Origin: Burkholderiales bacterium
Lineage (GTDB): Bacteria > Pseudomonadota > Gammaproteobacteria > Burkholderiales > Burkholderiaceae_C
Reading direction: 5' to 3'
DNA: 64,000 nt
NCBI GenBank assembly: GCA_947453625.1
Contig: CANGHK010000002.1
Span: forward strand, 62,001 to 126,000
In this document: positions 51,107 through 61,575 of the stretch, one piece after another
How positions within the stretch are numbered: the stretch's first letter is position 1
Layout of the letters: each line of letters opens with the position of its first letter
The notes under the pieces: generated by a model
What the model saw: the letters and a program-made list of their open reading frames with translations, nothing else
Told to the model about the DNA's origin: nothing
Databases searched by the model: none
Translations under genes and position numbers: made by a program

Positions 51107-53809
51107 ATGAACGAGAAATACGCACCCGCCGAGCTTGAAGCCGCCGCCCACGCCCATTGGGCGCAGCCGCTGTGGAACGGCCACGAGGCCTACCGCGTCA
51201 CCGAAGACGAGCACAAGCCCAAGTACTACGCCTGCTCGATGCTGCCCTACCCGAGCGGCAAACTGCACATGGGCCATGTGCGCAACTACACCATCAACGA
51301 CATGCTGGCGCGCCAGCTGCGGATGAAGGGCTTCAACGTCCTGATGCCCATGGGCTGGGACGCCTTCGGCCTGCCGGCCGAGAACGCGGCGATGAAGAAC
51401 GGCGTGCCGCCGGCGCAGTGGACTTATTCCAACATCGCCCACATGAAGGGCCAGATGCAGGCCATGGGGCTGGCCATAGACTGGTCGCGCGAGGTCGCCA
51501 CCTGCACGCCGCAGTACTACCAGTGGAACCAGTGGTTGTTCCTGAAGATGCTGGCCGCGGGCATCGCCGAGCGCCGCACCCAGGTCGTCAACTGGGACCC
51601 GGTTGACCAGACCGTGCTGGCCAACGAGCAGGTGATCGACGGCAAAGGGTGGCGCTCGGGCGCGGTGATCGAGAAACGCGAGATTCCCGGCTACTACCTC
51701 AAGATCACGCAGTACGCCGATGAACTGCTGTCGGCGGTGAACAACCCTTCTGATGCCAACTACCTCGCCGGCTGGCCCGAGCGGGTGCGCCTGATGCAGG
51801 AAAACTGGATAGGCAAGAGCGAGGGCGTGCGCTTCGCCTTCCCGCACCAGATCGCCGATGGCGCCGGCGCGTCGATTGGCGATGGCCGTCTCTGGGTGTT
51901 CACCACCCGCGCCGACACCATCATGGGCGTGACCTTCTGCGCGGTGGCGCCCGAGCATCCGCTGGCGCTGCACGCCGCCGCCTCGCAGCCCGCGGTCGCG
52001 GCCTTCATCGCCGAATGCCAGTCCGGCGGCAGCACCGAGGCCGAACTGGCGACGCAGGAGAAAAAAGGCGTGCGCACCGGCTTGACGGTGAGCCACCCGC
52101 TGACCGGCGCGGCGGTCGAAGTCTGGGTCGGCAACTACGTGCTGATGAGCTATGGCGACGGCGCGGTGATGGGGGTGCCGGCGCACGACGAGCGCGATTT
52201 CGCCTTTGCCAGGAAATACGGCCTGGCCATCCAGCCGGTGGTGGCGGTCGACGGTGAAGCGTTTTCCAGCGAGACCTGGGCCGACAGTTACGCCGACAAG
52301 CAGCGCGGGCGCTGCGTGAATTCAGGGCCCGGTTTCGAATTCCTCGACGGCCTGGCCTTCAAGCCGGCGGTGGCGAAAGTGGCGGCGCTGCTCGCCGAAA
52401 AAGGCCTGGGCGAGAAGAAGACGACCTGGCGGCTGCGCGACTGGGGCGTCAGCCGCCAGCGCTACTGGGGCACGCCTATCCCGATCATCCACTGCGACGA
52501 TTGCGGCGCGGTGCCCGTGCCCGAGAAAGACCTGCCGGTGGTGCTGCCCGAGGACTGCATCCCCGACGGCAGCGGCAATCCACTGAACAAGCGAGCCGAC
52601 TTTCTCAACGTCGGCTGCCCGACCTGCGGCAAGCCGGCGCGGCGCGAGACCGACACGATGGACACCTTCGTCGACAGCTCGTGGTACTTCATGCGCTACT
52701 GCGACCCGACGAACACCGAGCAGATGGTGGCCGACGGTACGAAGTACTGGATGCCCGCTGCCGGGTCCCAGGCCGGTGCGCCCGGGATGGACCAGTACAT
52801 CGGCGGCATCGAGCACGCGATCCTGCATCTGCTGTACGCGCGCTTCTGGACCAAGGTGATGCGCGACCTCGGCCTGGTCAGCGTCAGCGAGCCCTTCACC
52901 AAGCTGCTGACCCAGGGCATGGTGCTCAACCACATCTACAGCCGGCGCGCCGCTACCGGTGGCATCGACTACTTCTGGCCGGCCGACGTGGTCGACCTGC
53001 GCGACGAGAGCGGCAAGATCACCGGCGCGCGGCTCAAGAGCGACGGCTCGCTGGTCGACTACGAGGGCGTGGGCACGATGTCCAAGTCCAAGAACAACGG
53101 CGTCGACCCGCAGGCCTTGATCGACCAGTACGGCGCCGACACCGCGCGGCTGTTCGTGATGTTCGCCTCGCCGCCCGAGCAGACGCTGGAGTGGAACGAC
53201 GCCGGCGTCGAGGGCGCGCACCGCTTCCTGAAGCGGGTCTGGGGTTTCGGCGCCAAGCAGGCCGACCTGCTGCGCCGTGCCGGTGCGGTGCCGGCGCCGT
53301 TGCGCGCCGCGGCTCTTGACCTGCGCCGCGAGGTGCACCAGGTGCTGCGCCAGGTGAGCTACGACTACGAGCGCATGCAGTACAACACCGTGGTGTCGGG
53401 GGCCATGAAGCTGCTCAACGCGCTTGACGGCTTCAAGCCCGACGGCAGCGCGGGTGACGCCGCGGTGTTGCGCGAAGGCTTTTCGGTGCTGCTGCGCGGC
53501 CTCTACCCTGCCTGCCCGCACATCACGCACAGCCTGTGGGCCGCGCTGGGCTATGCCGACGAACTGGGCGACCTGCTCGACGCGCCTTGGCCGGTGGTCG
53601 ACGAGTCCGCGCTGCTGCGCGACGAGATCGAGCTGGTGCTGCAGATCAGCGGCAAGATGCGCGGCGCGCTCAAGGTGGCGGCGACGGCAGACCGGGCGGC
53701 GATCGAGGCTGCCGCGCTGGCCTCGCCCGAGTTCGCCAAGTTCTCCGAAGGCAAGCCGGCCAAGAAGGTGATCGTGGTGCCGGGCCGCCTGGTCAACGTG
53801 GTGGTCTGA
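51107..53809 (+). CDS. leuS: Leucyl-tRNA synthetase
   Basis: A 900-residue class I synthetase. The HIGH motif is HMGH at residues 54-57 and the second ATP motif is MSKSK at 658-662. The CP1 editing domain includes [12 protein letters not shown] and [13 protein letters not shown]; the zinc-type cysteine pairs appear in CDDCGAVPV and CPTCGKPA. The ATG at 51107 gives [12 protein letters not shown], the family start; the frame extends upstream without homology. A TACAAT box at 51094-51099 lies close to the start. It is followed by lptE and holA, the usual order. Confidence 0.96.
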   Translation: MNEKYAPAELEAAAHAHWAQPLWNGHEAYRVTEDEHKPKYYACSMLPYPSGKLHMGHVRNYTINDMLARQLRMKGFNVLMPMGWDAFGLPAENAAMKNGVPPAQWTYSNIAHMKGQMQAMGLAIDWSREVATCTPQYYQWNQWLFLKMLAAGIAERRTQVVNWDPVDQTVLANEQVIDGKGWRSGAVIEKREIPGYYLKITQYADELLSAVNNPSDANYLAGWPERVRLMQENWIGKSEGVRFAFPHQIADGAGASIGDGRLWVFTTRADTIMGVTFCAVAPEHPLALHAAASQPAVAAFIAECQSGGSTEAELATQEKKGVRTGLTVSHPLTGAAVEVWVGNYVLMSYGDGAVMGVPAHDERDFAFARKYGLAIQPVVAVDGEAFSSETWADSYADKQRGRCVNSGPGFEFLDGLAFKPAVAKVAALLAEKGLGEKKTTWRLRDWGVSRQRYWGTPIPIIHCDDCGAVPVPEKDLPVVLPEDCIPDGSGNPLNKRADFLNVGCPTCGKPARRETDTMDTFVDSSWYFMRYCDPTNTEQMVADGTKYWMPAAGSQAGAPGMDQYIGGIEHAILHLLYARFWTKVMRDLGLVSVSEPFTKLLTQGMVLNHIYSRRAATGGIDYFWPADVVDLRDESGKITGARLKSDGSLVDYEGVGTMSKSKNNGVDPQALIDQYGADTARLFVMFASPPEQTLEWNDAGVEGAHRFLKRVWGFGAKQADLLRRAGAVPAPLRAAALDLRREVHQVLRQVSYDYERMQYNTVVSGAMKLLNALDGFKPDGSAGDAAVLREGFSVLLRGLYPACPHITHSLWAALGYADELGDLLDAPWPVVDESALLRDEIELVLQISGKMRGALKVAATADRAAIEAAALASPEFAKFSEGKPAKKVIVVPGRLVNVVV

Positions 53810-53818
53810 ACGGCACCC

Positions 53819-54388
53819 ATGCCGAAGTCGCACGCTTGCCCCGGCGAACCCGGCCGCCGACGGCGGGTTCTTGCCACGCTGGCCGCGCTGCTCGGGCTCG
53901 CCAGCCTGGTCGGCTGCGGCTTCGCGCTGCGCCAGACCCCGCCGCTGCCGTTTTCCCGCATCGTGCTGACCGGGTTTGCCGACCGGTCCCCGCTGGGCAC
54001 CGAGCTGCGCGAGCGCCTGGCCTCCAGCGCGCAGGTGGTCGATACGCCGGGTCAGGCCGAGGTGGTGTTGCAGGTGCAGCTCGACCGGCGCGAAAAAGGC
54101 GTGGTCGCCTCCACCGCCGTCGGCCAGGTGCGTGAGTTGCAGTTGCGGCTCAAGTTCAGCTTCCACTTGGTCACGCCCGGCGGTCGTGAGCTCTTGCCCG
54201 CCACCGAGTTGCTGCTGTCGCGCGACATGAGCTACACCGAGACCAACGCGCTGGCCAAGGCCCAGGAAGAGGCCGAGATCTACGCCGCGATGCAGTCCGA
54301 CATCGTGCAGCAGGTGCTGCGCCAGCTGGCCCGGGCCAACCCGGCGGCGGCCGCGGCCGCCGCGGCCTCCCGCGCGCCACGGGACTAG
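53819..54388 (+). CDS. lptE: LPS-assembly lipoprotein LptE
   Basis: A 189-residue outer-membrane lipoprotein with signal peptide ending LVGC and acylated Cys33, followed by GFALRQ, a hallmark of LptE. It plugs the LptD barrel in LPS export. DRREKGVVASTAVGQVRELQL and SRDMSYTETNALAKAQEEA are further conserved parts. The tail is alanine-rich because of a GCGGCC-type repeat at about 54346-54368. It starts nine bases after leuS and ends four bases before holA. Confidence 0.93.
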   Translation: MPKSHACPGEPGRRRRVLATLAALLGLASLVGCGFALRQTPPLPFSRIVLTGFADRSPLGTELRERLASSAQVVDTPGQAEVVLQVQLDRREKGVVASTAVGQVRELQLRLKFSFHLVTPGGRELLPATELLLSRDMSYTETNALAKAQEEAEIYAAMQSDIVQQVLRQLARANPAAAAAAAASRAPRD

Positions 54389-54392
54389 AACT

Positions 54393-55502
54393 ATGCAATT
54401 GCGCGCAGAGCAACTCTCCGCCCAACTGGCCCGCAGCCTGCAGCGGATGTATACCATCCATGGCGACGAGCCGCTGCTGGCGCAGGAGGCGGGCGATGCG
54501 ATCCGCGCCGCGGCGCGTGCCGCGGGCCACACCGAGCGCAAGGTCTTCGTCGTCAGCGGTGCCCACTTCGACTGGTCGGGGCTGCTGGGCGCGGCGCAGG
54601 CGATGAGCTTGTTCGCCGAGCGCCAGCTGATCGAGATTCGCATCCCCGGCGGCAAACCCGGCAAGGACGGCTCCGAGGCCTTGCAGCGCTACTGCCAGCA
54701 CCTGGCCGACGATGTGGTCACGCTGGTCCACCTGCCCAAGCTCGACCGCCAGCAGCAGCAGGGGGCCTGGTTTGCCGCGCTCGACCAGGCCGGTGTCTCG
54801 GTCCAGGTCGTTCCGGTCGAGCGGCGCGCGCTGCCGGCCTGGATCGCCCAGCGCCTGGCGGCCCAGGGCCAGCGCGTGGCCGAGGGTGAAGCTGGCCAGC
54901 AGACGCTGGCCTTTTTTGCCGACCGGGTCGAGGGCAACCTGCTGGCCGCGCACCAGGAGTTGCAGAAGCTGGCCTTGTTGTTCCCGGCCGGTGAGCTGGA
55001 CTTCGAGCAGGTCGAGTCGGCGGTGCTGAACGTCGCGCGCTACGACGTCTTCAAGCTCGGCGAGGCGGTGCTGGGCGGCCAGACCGCCCGCGTGCTGCGC
55101 ATGCTCGACGGCCTGCGTGCCGAGGGCGAGGCCACGGTGCTGGTGCACTGGAGCCTGGCCGAGGACATCCGCGCGCTCAAGCGGGTCAAGGAGTCGCTGG
55201 CCCAGGGTCGGCCGCTGCCGATGGCGTTCAACGAGAGCCGGGTCTGGGGCGTCAAGCAGCGGCTCTACGAGCGCGTGCTGCCACTGCTGTCGGCGGACCA
55301 ACTGGGCCATCTGGTGGAGGCCGCCAGCCTGTGCGACGGCATCGTCAAGGGCCTGAAGCACCCGCAGTGGCCACTCGAGCCCTGGGAGGCGCTGACCCGC
55401 CTGGCCCTGATGCTGGTGCAGGCGGTCACCCCACCGGCTGCGCCGCGGGGCAAGTCCTGGTCGTCGCGTGCCGCGCCGCGCCTGGCGCTGGAAGCGCCGT
55501 AG
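54393..55502 (+). CDS. holA: DNA polymerase III delta subunit
   Basis: A 369-residue clamp-loader subunit that opens the beta clamp. The N-terminal region YTIHGDEPLLAQEAGDAIR and the AAA-like segment GRPGKDG-like GGKPGKDGSEAL are typical, followed by the helical collar domain (DVFKLGEAVLGGQTARVLRML). The last 25 or so residues are low complexity and basic. It is the last gene of the leuS-lptE-holA run, converging with ghrA after 11 bases. Confidence 0.93.
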   Translation: MQLRAEQLSAQLARSLQRMYTIHGDEPLLAQEAGDAIRAAARAAGHTERKVFVVSGAHFDWSGLLGAAQAMSLFAERQLIEIRIPGGKPGKDGSEALQRYCQHLADDVVTLVHLPKLDRQQQQGAWFAALDQAGVSVQVVPVERRALPAWIAQRLAAQGQRVAEGEAGQQTLAFFADRVEGNLLAAHQELQKLALLFPAGELDFEQVESAVLNVARYDVFKLGEAVLGGQTARVLRMLDGLRAEGEATVLVHWSLAEDIRALKRVKESLAQGRPLPMAFNESRVWGVKQRLYERVLPLLSADQLGHLVEAASLCDGIVKGLKHPQWPLEPWEALTRLALMLVQAVTPPAAPRGKSWSSRAAPRLALEAP

Positions 55503-55513
55503 CGGCTGGCGGG

Positions 55514-56467
55514 TCAGTAGCCGGCTTCGCGCGCCACCAAGTCGCGCAGCGGCGCACCGGCGGCCAGCGCCTCGATGTTGCGCGCCACCACCGCTGCCGC
55601 GCTGCGCGCATCGGTCATCGCGGCGGCATGCGGCAGCACCGTCACCCGCGGATGGCACCAATACGGATGATCGGCCGGCAGCGGCTCGGTGTGGAAAACG
55701 TCCAGCACCGCATGGCCGATCTGGCCGCTGGCCAGCGCGGCCAGCAGGTCGGCGTCGACCAGGTGCGCGCCGCGCGCCAGGTTGACCAGCCCGGCGCCTT
55801 GCGGCAGGCGGGTCAGCAGTCGGGCATCGATCAGGCCCCGGGTGTCGGGCGTCAGCGGCAGCAGGTTGATGACGATGCGGGCGCTGGCCAGCGCGTCGGC
55901 CAGCGCCGCGCCACCGGCCAGCAGCCGGACGCCGTCCGGCGCCGAGCGGGCGGACGCGGCCGGGCTACCGCGCCGCCAGGCCGTCACCGGGTAGCCTTGC
56001 CGGGCCAGTCGGCGCGCTACCGTGCCGCCCATCTGGCCATGGCCCAGCACCAGCACCGGCACCTCGTCGGCGCGCTGCTGGGCCTGGGGCCGCCAGAGCG
56101 CGGCTTGCTGCTGGCGCGCGTAGCCGAAGAAGCCGCGGTGCAGCGCCAGCGTGGCCCAGAGCGCGGTTTCGGCCATCGCGGCGCTCATTGCCGGGTCCAC
56201 CATGCGCGCGATCGCCACCCCGGCCGGCAGGGTCGGATCGGCCAGCAGCCGGTCCACGCCGGCCCACAGCGACTGGATCAGCCGCAAGCCCGGCAGGCCG
56301 GCCAGGCTGCCGGGGGGTGGATTGGCGACGATGGCCACGGCTATCGCCGCATCGGCCACCTCGCCGCGCGCCAGCAGCAGCCGGTGGCCCGGCATCGCGC
56401 GGCGCAATTCGTCGGCCCATTGGGCGCGCTCGGCTGCGTCCAGGTCCCCGGCCAGCAGCAGGTTCAT
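55514..56467 (-). CDS. ghrA: Glyoxylate/hydroxypyruvate reductase A (D-2-hydroxyacid dehydrogenase)
   Basis: A 317-residue NAD(P)H-dependent reductase. The cofactor motif is [15 protein letters not shown]; the catalytic residues are Arg in [10 protein letters not shown], Glu in [10 protein letters not shown] and His in LPHAAAMTD. The family length and the [12 protein letters not shown] segment match GhrA rather than GhrB. It reduces glyoxylate to glycolate and hydroxypyruvate to glycerate. The ATG at 56467 overlaps the pncC stop as ATGA, so it ends the thiL-pgpA-pncC-ghrA operon. Confidence 0.88.
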   Translation of the reverse strand: MNLLLAGDLDAAERAQWADELRRAMPGHRLLLARGEVADAAIAVAIVANPPPGSLAGLPGLRLIQSLWAGVDRLLADPTLPAGVAIARMVDPAMSAAMAETALWATLALHRGFFGYARQQQAALWRPQAQQRADEVPVLVLGHGQMGGTVARRLARQGYPVTAWRRGSPAASARSAPDGVRLLAGGAALADALASARIVINLLPLTPDTRGLIDARLLTRLPQGAGLVNLARGAHLVDADLLAALASGQIGHAVLDVFHTEPLPADHPYWCHPRVTVLPHAAAMTDARSAAAVVARNIEALAAGAPLRDLVAREAGY

Positions 56468-57012
56468 GGGCTTTGCCGCCCGGCTGCGGGCAGGTGATCG
56501 AGCAGGCCTTGCAGCGCGGCGGCGGCGGTGGCTTGGCGCACGGCGGCGCGGTCTCCGTCGAAGCGCTGCAGCAAGGCGCGGGATTGCACGGCGCCGTCCG
56601 CCGCCCTGCCGGCCCAGGCCAGCCAGACCGTGCCCACCGGTTTGGCCGCGCTGCCGCCGCCGGGCCCGGCCACACCGGTGACGGCAACCGTCAGGTCGGC
56701 GCGCGACCGCTGCAATACCCCTTCGGCCATCGCCAGTGCCACCGCCTCGCTGACGGCGCCTTGGTCCGCGATCAGCGCCGCGTCCACGCCCAGCATCTCG
56801 GTCTTGGCCTCGTTGCTGTAGGTGACGAAGCCGCGATCGAACCAGTCGCTCGACCCCGCCAGGTCGGTGCAGGCCGCGGCGATCAGGCCGCCGGTGCAAC
56901 TCTCGGCCGTGGCGATGCGCCAGCCCCGGGCGCGCAGGGCGTCGGCCAGCGTGGCCACCCGCGCGGCGCTGCGCGTCGGCGCGGTCATGGGGTCGTGAAT
57001 CAAGTCGTTCAT
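56464..57012 (-). CDS. pncC: Nicotinamide-nucleotide amidohydrolase (CinA C-terminal family)
   Basis: A 182-residue stand-alone CinA-domain protein that deamidates nicotinamide mononucleotide in NAD recycling. Conserved motifs: [17 protein letters not shown] at the N-terminus (catalytic Ser and Thr region), [13 protein letters not shown], and [10 protein letters not shown]. The ATG at 57012 overlaps the pgpA stop; a second in-frame ATG eight codons later is possible. The order thiL-pgpA-pncC is standard in betaproteobacteria. Confidence 0.93.
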   Translation of the reverse strand: MNDLIHDPMTAPTRSAARVATLADALRARGWRIATAESCTGGLIAAACTDLAGSSDWFDRGFVTYSNEAKTEMLGVDAALIADQGAVSEAVALAMAEGVLQRSRADLTVAVTGVAGPGGGSAAKPVGTVWLAWAGRAADGAVQSRALLQRFDGDRAAVRQATAAAALQGLLDHLPAAGRQSP

Positions 57013-57575
57013 GTCATCACCCTGCGCCACAGCGCGATCACCAGCAAGGTGCACAGCGCGGCCACCAGGTCGTCGAACAGGATGCCCCAGCCCTGGCGCC
57101 AGCCTATGGCCTGGCCGGGCTGCAGCTTGTAGCGCCGGTCGGCCCAGCCCACCGGGCCGGGCTTGGCGGCGTCGAAAAAGCGGAACAGCGCAAACGCCAC
57201 CGCCTGAGCGGCCAGACCGGCCGGCATCACCAGCCACAGCACGGCCCAGAACGCCACCACCTCGTCCCAGACGATGGCCCCCGGATCGGCCTGGCCCAGG
57301 TGCTGGGCGCAGCGGGTGCAGGCCCACCAGCCCAGCGCCAGCGACCCGGCGATCCCCCAGCCCCAGGGCAGCCCGCTGAAGCGGGCATCGGCCACCAGGA
57401 AGGCCGCCCAGGCCCAGAGCGTGCCCACGGTGCCCGGCGCGCGCGGCGACAGGCCACTGCCGAAACCGAGCGCGATCCAGCGCGCCGGGTGGCCCAGCAT
57501 GAAGCGCGCGCTGGCCCGGCGCGGCGCGGTGGGGCTGGTCTTGGCAATGGGGACGGGGATGTCTGCCGGGTCCAT
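57009..57575 (-). CDS. pgpA: Phosphatidylglycerophosphatase A
   Basis: A 188-residue inner-membrane phosphatase of phospholipid synthesis (PgpA). The N-terminal [19 protein letters not shown], the acidic WDEVVAF and the [15 protein letters not shown] segment are diagnostic. The last, with [12 protein letters not shown], supplies metal-binding aspartates. About four membrane helices are seen. The ATG at 57575 follows the thiL stop by two bases. Confidence 0.93.
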   Translation of the reverse strand: MDPADIPVPIAKTSPTAPRRASARFMLGHPARWIALGFGSGLSPRAPGTVGTLWAWAAFLVADARFSGLPWGWGIAGSLALGWWACTRCAQHLGQADPGAIVWDEVVAFWAVLWLVMPAGLAAQAVAFALFRFFDAAKPGPVGWADRRYKLQPGQAIGWRQGWGILFDDLVAALCTLLVIALWRRVMT

Positions 57576-57577
57576 GC

Positions 57578-58558
57578 TCAGCCGCTGAAGTGGTCGAAGC
57601 CTTGCACGGCCAGCGCCAGTTCGGCTCCGGCGGCGTCGAGCAGGCGCAGCCCGGCGGCGGCCTCGATGCGGCCGATGCGGCGCACCGCCACGCCTGCCGC
57701 AGCCGCAGCCGCCAGCACGCCGGCCTCGGCCGACGGCGGCGCGCTGAACAGCAGCTCGTAGTCGTCGCCGCCGGCCAGCGCGCATTCCAGTTGCAGCGCA
57801 CGCGACTGGCGCGCCAGCACCGGGCTGAGCGGCAGCGTGTCGACCTGTATCGACGCCCCGACGCCCGAGCGCCGCAGCACATGGCCCAGGTCGCCCACCA
57901 GGCCGTCGCTCAGGTCGATCGCCGCGCTGGCCAGGCCGCGCAGACCTAGGCCCAGCGCGACGCGCGGCTGCGGCCACTCCATCGCCCGCCGCACCGCCTC
58001 GAAATCGTCCGCGCCCAGGCCGACCTGGCCGCGAAACACCTCCAGCGCCAAGCGGGCATCGCCGATGCCGCCGCCGATGGCGTGGCTGACCCACAGTGCA
58101 TCGCCGGCCCGCGCGCCGTCGCGCCGCAGCGCCTGGCCGGGCGGCACTTCGCCGAAGACGGTGATGCACAGGTTGAGCGGCCCGGCGGTGGTGTCGCCGC
58201 CCACCAGTTCGATGTGTTGTGCGTCGGCCAGCGCGAACATGCCGCGTGCGAAGCCGGCGAGAAAAGCCTCGTCGACCCGGGGCAGCGCCAGCGCCAGCGT
58301 GAACGCCACCGGCTTGGCGCCGCAGGCGGCCAGGTCGCTGAGGTTGACCGCCAGCGCCTTGTGGCCCAGCCGCTCGGGCGGCACGGTGGCCAGGAAATGC
58401 CGGCCCTCGACCAGCATGTCGCAGGACACCGCCCACTGCAGGCCGGGCGTGGGCTGCAGCAGCGCGCAGTCGTCGCCTATGCCCAGCACGGCGGTGCGCG
58501 CCGCTTGCGTCGGGCGGGTGAAGTACTTGCGGATCAGGTCGAACTCGCCCAGGGCCAT
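57578..58558 (-). CDS. thiL: Thiamine-monophosphate kinase
   Basis: A 326-residue enzyme making thiamine diphosphate from thiamine phosphate and ATP. The N-terminal [10 protein letters not shown], the metal-binding [32 protein letters not shown] and GGDTTAGPL, and the later [14 protein letters not shown] and [10 protein letters not shown] are all present in the right order. The ATG at 58558 gives MALGEFDLI. It opens the minus-strand thiL-pgpA-pncC-ghrA operon, 56 bases after the response-regulator stop; the larger open frame upstream is chance. Confidence 0.95.
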   Translation of the reverse strand: MALGEFDLIRKYFTRPTQAARTAVLGIGDDCALLQPTPGLQWAVSCDMLVEGRHFLATVPPERLGHKALAVNLSDLAACGAKPVAFTLALALPRVDEAFLAGFARGMFALADAQHIELVGGDTTAGPLNLCITVFGEVPPGQALRRDGARAGDALWVSHAIGGGIGDARLALEVFRGQVGLGADDFEAVRRAMEWPQPRVALGLGLRGLASAAIDLSDGLVGDLGHVLRRSGVGASIQVDTLPLSPVLARQSRALQLECALAGGDDYELLFSAPPSAEAGVLAAAAAAGVAVRRIGRIEAAAGLRLLDAAGAELALAVQGFDHFSG

Positions 58559-58614
58559 GGCGCGGATTGTCACCGAGGCCGGCGGCGCGCCAGGCCGTGC
58601 AGGGACAAGCGGCC

Positions 58615-59277
58615 TCAGGCCGGCGCGTCGCGCAGCAGGTTGGCCAGTTCGACCGCCGAGCGCACGCTCATCTTCTCGAACATCCTGGCCCGGTGTACTT
58701 CCACCGTGCGCACGCTGATCTCGAGCTCGTCGGCGATCTGCTTGTTGGCCAGCCCGGCGATCACCCGGTCCATCACCTCGGTTTCGCGTTCGGTCAGTTC
58801 GGCCAGCGTGCGCGCCAGCGTCTTTTGCGCGCGGCGGCGCAGGATGGCCGCCGCGCTGGCCGCCAGCGCCTGCTCGACGCGGTCGACCAGCGCGTTGTCG
58901 GAGAACGGCTTCTCGACGAAGTCGAAAGCCCCGCGCTTGACCGTGGCCACCGCGGTCGGCACGTCGCCATGGCCGGTCAGGAAGATCACCGGCAGCGTCT
59001 CGGTCAGCCCGCGCGCTACCAGGCGGTCGAACAACACCAGCCCGCTGGTGCCGGGCATGCGCACGTCCAGCAGCAGGCAGCCGGGCGAGTCGGGCCAGCT
59101 CGAGGCCAGATCGCGCGTGGCCAGCCAGTCCTCGAAGGCCTCGGCATGGGCGAAGCCCTCGGACAGCAGGCGGCGTGACCGCAGCAGCCAGGCCAGTGCA
59201 TCGCGCACCACGGCTTCGTCGTCGACCAGGTAGACCACGGGAAGACCGAGCGGGGGCGTGACATGGCTGGGCGTCAT
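58615..59277 (-). CDS. FixJ/DctR-family response regulator
   Basis: A 220-residue regulator with an N-terminal receiver domain (phosphoacceptor Asp71 in LLLDVRMPG, Lys123 in FVEKPF, acidic pair Asp19-Asp20) and a C-terminal LuxR-type helix-turn-helix (about 150-212: LTERETEVMDRVIAGLANKQ, then ISVRTVEVHRARMFEKM). It follows its kinase after 27 bases. The pair resembles DctS-DctR, which control C4-dicarboxylate uptake, and maeB, a malate-oxidising enzyme, lies divergently upstream. Confidence 0.9.
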   Translation of the reverse strand: MTPSHVTPPLGLPVVYLVDDEAVVRDALAWLLRSRRLLSEGFAHAEAFEDWLATRDLASSWPDSPGCLLLDVRMPGTSGLVLFDRLVARGLTETLPVIFLTGHGDVPTAVATVKRGAFDFVEKPFSDNALVDRVEQALAASAAAILRRRAQKTLARTLAELTERETEVMDRVIAGLANKQIADELEISVRTVEVHRARMFEKMSVRSAVELANLLRDAPA

Positions 59278-59304
59278 GGCCTGCAGTATGGTGCAAGGCG
59301 ATGG

Positions 59305-61407
59305 CTACGGCGCCGGCCCGCGCGGCAGGCTCAGCGGCAGCGTGAAGCGGAATTCGGTGCCGCCGGCCAGACCAGCCGGTCCCGCGCGTGGGTGCGCGCT
59401 GGGCAGGTTCTCGAAATCCATCGCCCCGCCATGCTGCTCGATCACCGTGCGGCACAGCGACAGGCCCAGTCCCATGCCCTCGACCTTGGTGGTGAAGAAG
59501 GGCGTGAACAGCCGCGGCGCCACCTCGGCGGCGATGCCGGGGCCGGCGTCCAGCACCGAGAACCGCACCCAGTCACCCTGCGCGCCCGCGACCCGCCGCA
59601 CCCGCAGGGTCAGCACACGCTCGGCCAGCGGCGTGTCTGCCTCCATCGCCTGCACGGCGTTGCGCGCCAGGTTGAGCAGCACCTGCTCGACCATGGTGCG
59701 GTCCACCCTGACGCGCGGCGCCGGCGGCGCCACGTCGACGTCTACCCGCACGCCGCTCTTGCGCGCCTGCAGCCGCACCAGTGGCAGCACCGATTCGATC
59801 AGCAGATCGGCGGTGACCACCTCATGGGCCGAATGGCGCCGGCGCACGAAGTCGTGCACGCTCTTGATCACCCGGCCGGCGCGCTCGGCCTGCTCGGCGA
59901 TGCGGGTCAGGGCCTGGTGCATCAAGTCCAGCGTCTGGTCGTCGGGCTCGGCCAGCAGGTTGAGCGAGCCGGTGGCGTAGCTGGCGATGGCCGACAGCGG
60001 CTGGTTCAGCTCGTGGCTGAGCAGCGAGGCCATCTCGCCCACGCTGGCCAGCCGGGCGGTGGCCTGCAGCCGCTCCTGCTGCTGGCGCGACAAGTCCTCG
60101 GCCCGGCGCTGGGCCGAGATGTCGAGCACCGCGCTCATCCAGCCGGTGTGCTTGCCCACCCCGTCGACCAGCGGGGCCTCGTAGATCATCACCGGAAAGC
60201 GCTCGCCGTCGCGACGCAGGAAGACTGTCTCGTAGCCCTGGTGCGGCGGCGCCAGTGCCGCGCCCGGGGTCAGCCGCTCGGCCTGCCGGCGCTGGTACTC
60301 GGCGGTCTGCTCGGGCGGCCAGTAGGGCGGCGGCCCGGCGCGCTGCAACTCCTCGACCGAATAGCCGACCATCGCGCAGAAGGCCGGGTTGGCATAGACG
60401 ATGCGGCCGTCGCGGTCGCGCGCGCGCAGGCCGGTCAGCAGCGAGTCCTCCATCGCCTTGCGGAAGGCCAGCGCCTCGGCCAGCAGGCTCTCGGCGCGGG
60501 CCCGGCGGCGGCCGTCGCGCAGCAGCAGCACGACCACGACGAACAGGCCGATCGACAGACCCAGCACCAGCGCGGTGGCCAGGTTGGGGATCAGCCTCGG
60601 GGCGCGCTGCACCGCGTCCACCCGCACCTGCAAGGTGGTGCCGGGCAGGTCGACCACCCGGTCGGCGATGAACACGCCGCCGCCCCGCACCGCACCGCTG
60701 CGCGCCAGCCGGGTGCCGTCGGCCTCGACGAAGGACAGTTCATGGCTGCGCCCGACCTCGGCCACCCGCACTTCGTCCAGCAGCAGCGGCAGCACGATAC
60801 TGGCCACCGTGAAGCCCACCAACTGGCCGGCCTGCTGCACCGGCACGCAGACATCCATCACCTCGACGCCATGGCCGCCGGCCAGCGGCACGAACTGGCT
60901 GCGCGAGAACATCGGCGCCATCACCCGCCGCGCGGCATCGCAAGCGACCTCGGTCTCGACGTCCATGTCGGCGCGCGGCCAATGCGCGAACAAGGGCTCG
61001 CGAAAAGGCGACTCGGCCGCCTCCAGGATGCGCGCGCCACGGTCGCGCCATTCGATGCGACCGATCTCGCGCTGCTGGCGCAGCAGGTCCCCGGCGCCGC
61101 CCGACCAGGCCTGCGGCGCGTCCGGCCGCTGCTGCAGCCCTTGCAGGCCTTGCAGCGCCATCTGGGTGCGGCGGCGGATGTCGCTGAGCGCGGCCGCTGC
61201 CACGTCGTCGCTGCGCTCCTGGGCGCGCGCTTCCTCGTAGCGCAGCGTCAGCGTCACCAGCAGGGTCTGCGCCACCAGCAGCAGTGCCACCAGCGCCGGC
61301 CACAGCAGCGCGCGTGGCGTTCGGCCGCTGGCGCGCCAGGTGGCCAGCCGTGCGGCCAGCGACGGGTCGTGGCGGGGCGGGGGACGGATCGGGGAGAGCA
61401 GGGCCAT
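59305..61407 (-). CDS. Membrane sensor histidine kinase, DctS-like
   Basis: A 700-residue kinase. A membrane helix at about residues 33-55, a periplasmic sensor region of about 220 residues, and a second helix at about 273-296 are followed by a PAS domain (MEDSLLTGLRARDRDGRIVY onward), an H-box with His465 in LSHELNQPLSAI, an N-box NLARNAVQAM and a G-box DAGPGI, ending in the HATPase domain. The arrangement, with a long double-Cache-like periplasmic part, fits C4-dicarboxylate sensors of the DctS group. Ligand identity is inferred. It is divergent from maeB with 168 bases between. Confidence 0.87.
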   Translation of the reverse strand: MALLSPIRPPPRHDPSLAARLATWRASGRTPRALLWPALVALLLVAQTLLVTLTLRYEEARAQERSDDVAAAALSDIRRRTQMALQGLQGLQQRPDAPQAWSGGAGDLLRQQREIGRIEWRDRGARILEAAESPFREPLFAHWPRADMDVETEVACDAARRVMAPMFSRSQFVPLAGGHGVEVMDVCVPVQQAGQLVGFTVASIVLPLLLDEVRVAEVGRSHELSFVEADGTRLARSGAVRGGGVFIADRVVDLPGTTLQVRVDAVQRAPRLIPNLATALVLGLSIGLFVVVVLLLRDGRRRARAESLLAEALAFRKAMEDSLLTGLRARDRDGRIVYANPAFCAMVGYSVEELQRAGPPPYWPPEQTAEYQRRQAERLTPGAALAPPHQGYETVFLRRDGERFPVMIYEAPLVDGVGKHTGWMSAVLDISAQRRAEDLSRQQQERLQATARLASVGEMASLLSHELNQPLSAIASYATGSLNLLAEPDDQTLDLMHQALTRIAEQAERAGRVIKSVHDFVRRRHSAHEVVTADLLIESVLPLVRLQARKSGVRVDVDVAPPAPRVRVDRTMVEQVLLNLARNAVQAMEADTPLAERVLTLRVRRVAGAQGDWVRFSVLDAGPGIAAEVAPRLFTPFFTTKVEGMGLGLSLCRTVIEQHGGAMDFENLPSAHPRAGPAGLAGGTEFRFTLPLSLPRGPAP

Positions 61408-61542
61408 GCTGGGCAGAGTATTCCGTCATCCGCGGGGTGGACCGCTACGCAGTTTCGCGCATGAACCGCCGTCCGCGCTGGCCTCACACTGTGGGTGCGG
61501 CGTGTCGAGTGGCCGTACCGCTGCCTGCAGCAGCGCACTGCC

Positions 61543-61548
61543 TAGAAT
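61543..61548 (+). promoter_or_regulatory. Candidate -10 box of maeB
   Basis: TAGAAT lies 28 bases before the maeB ATG, a -10 form common in this group. No TTGACA-like -35 is seen at the right distance. An AGGA ribosome binding site follows at 61566-61569. Confidence 0.35.
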
Positions 61549-61575
61549 CCGTACCCCTTCGCCCAGGACCGCTCC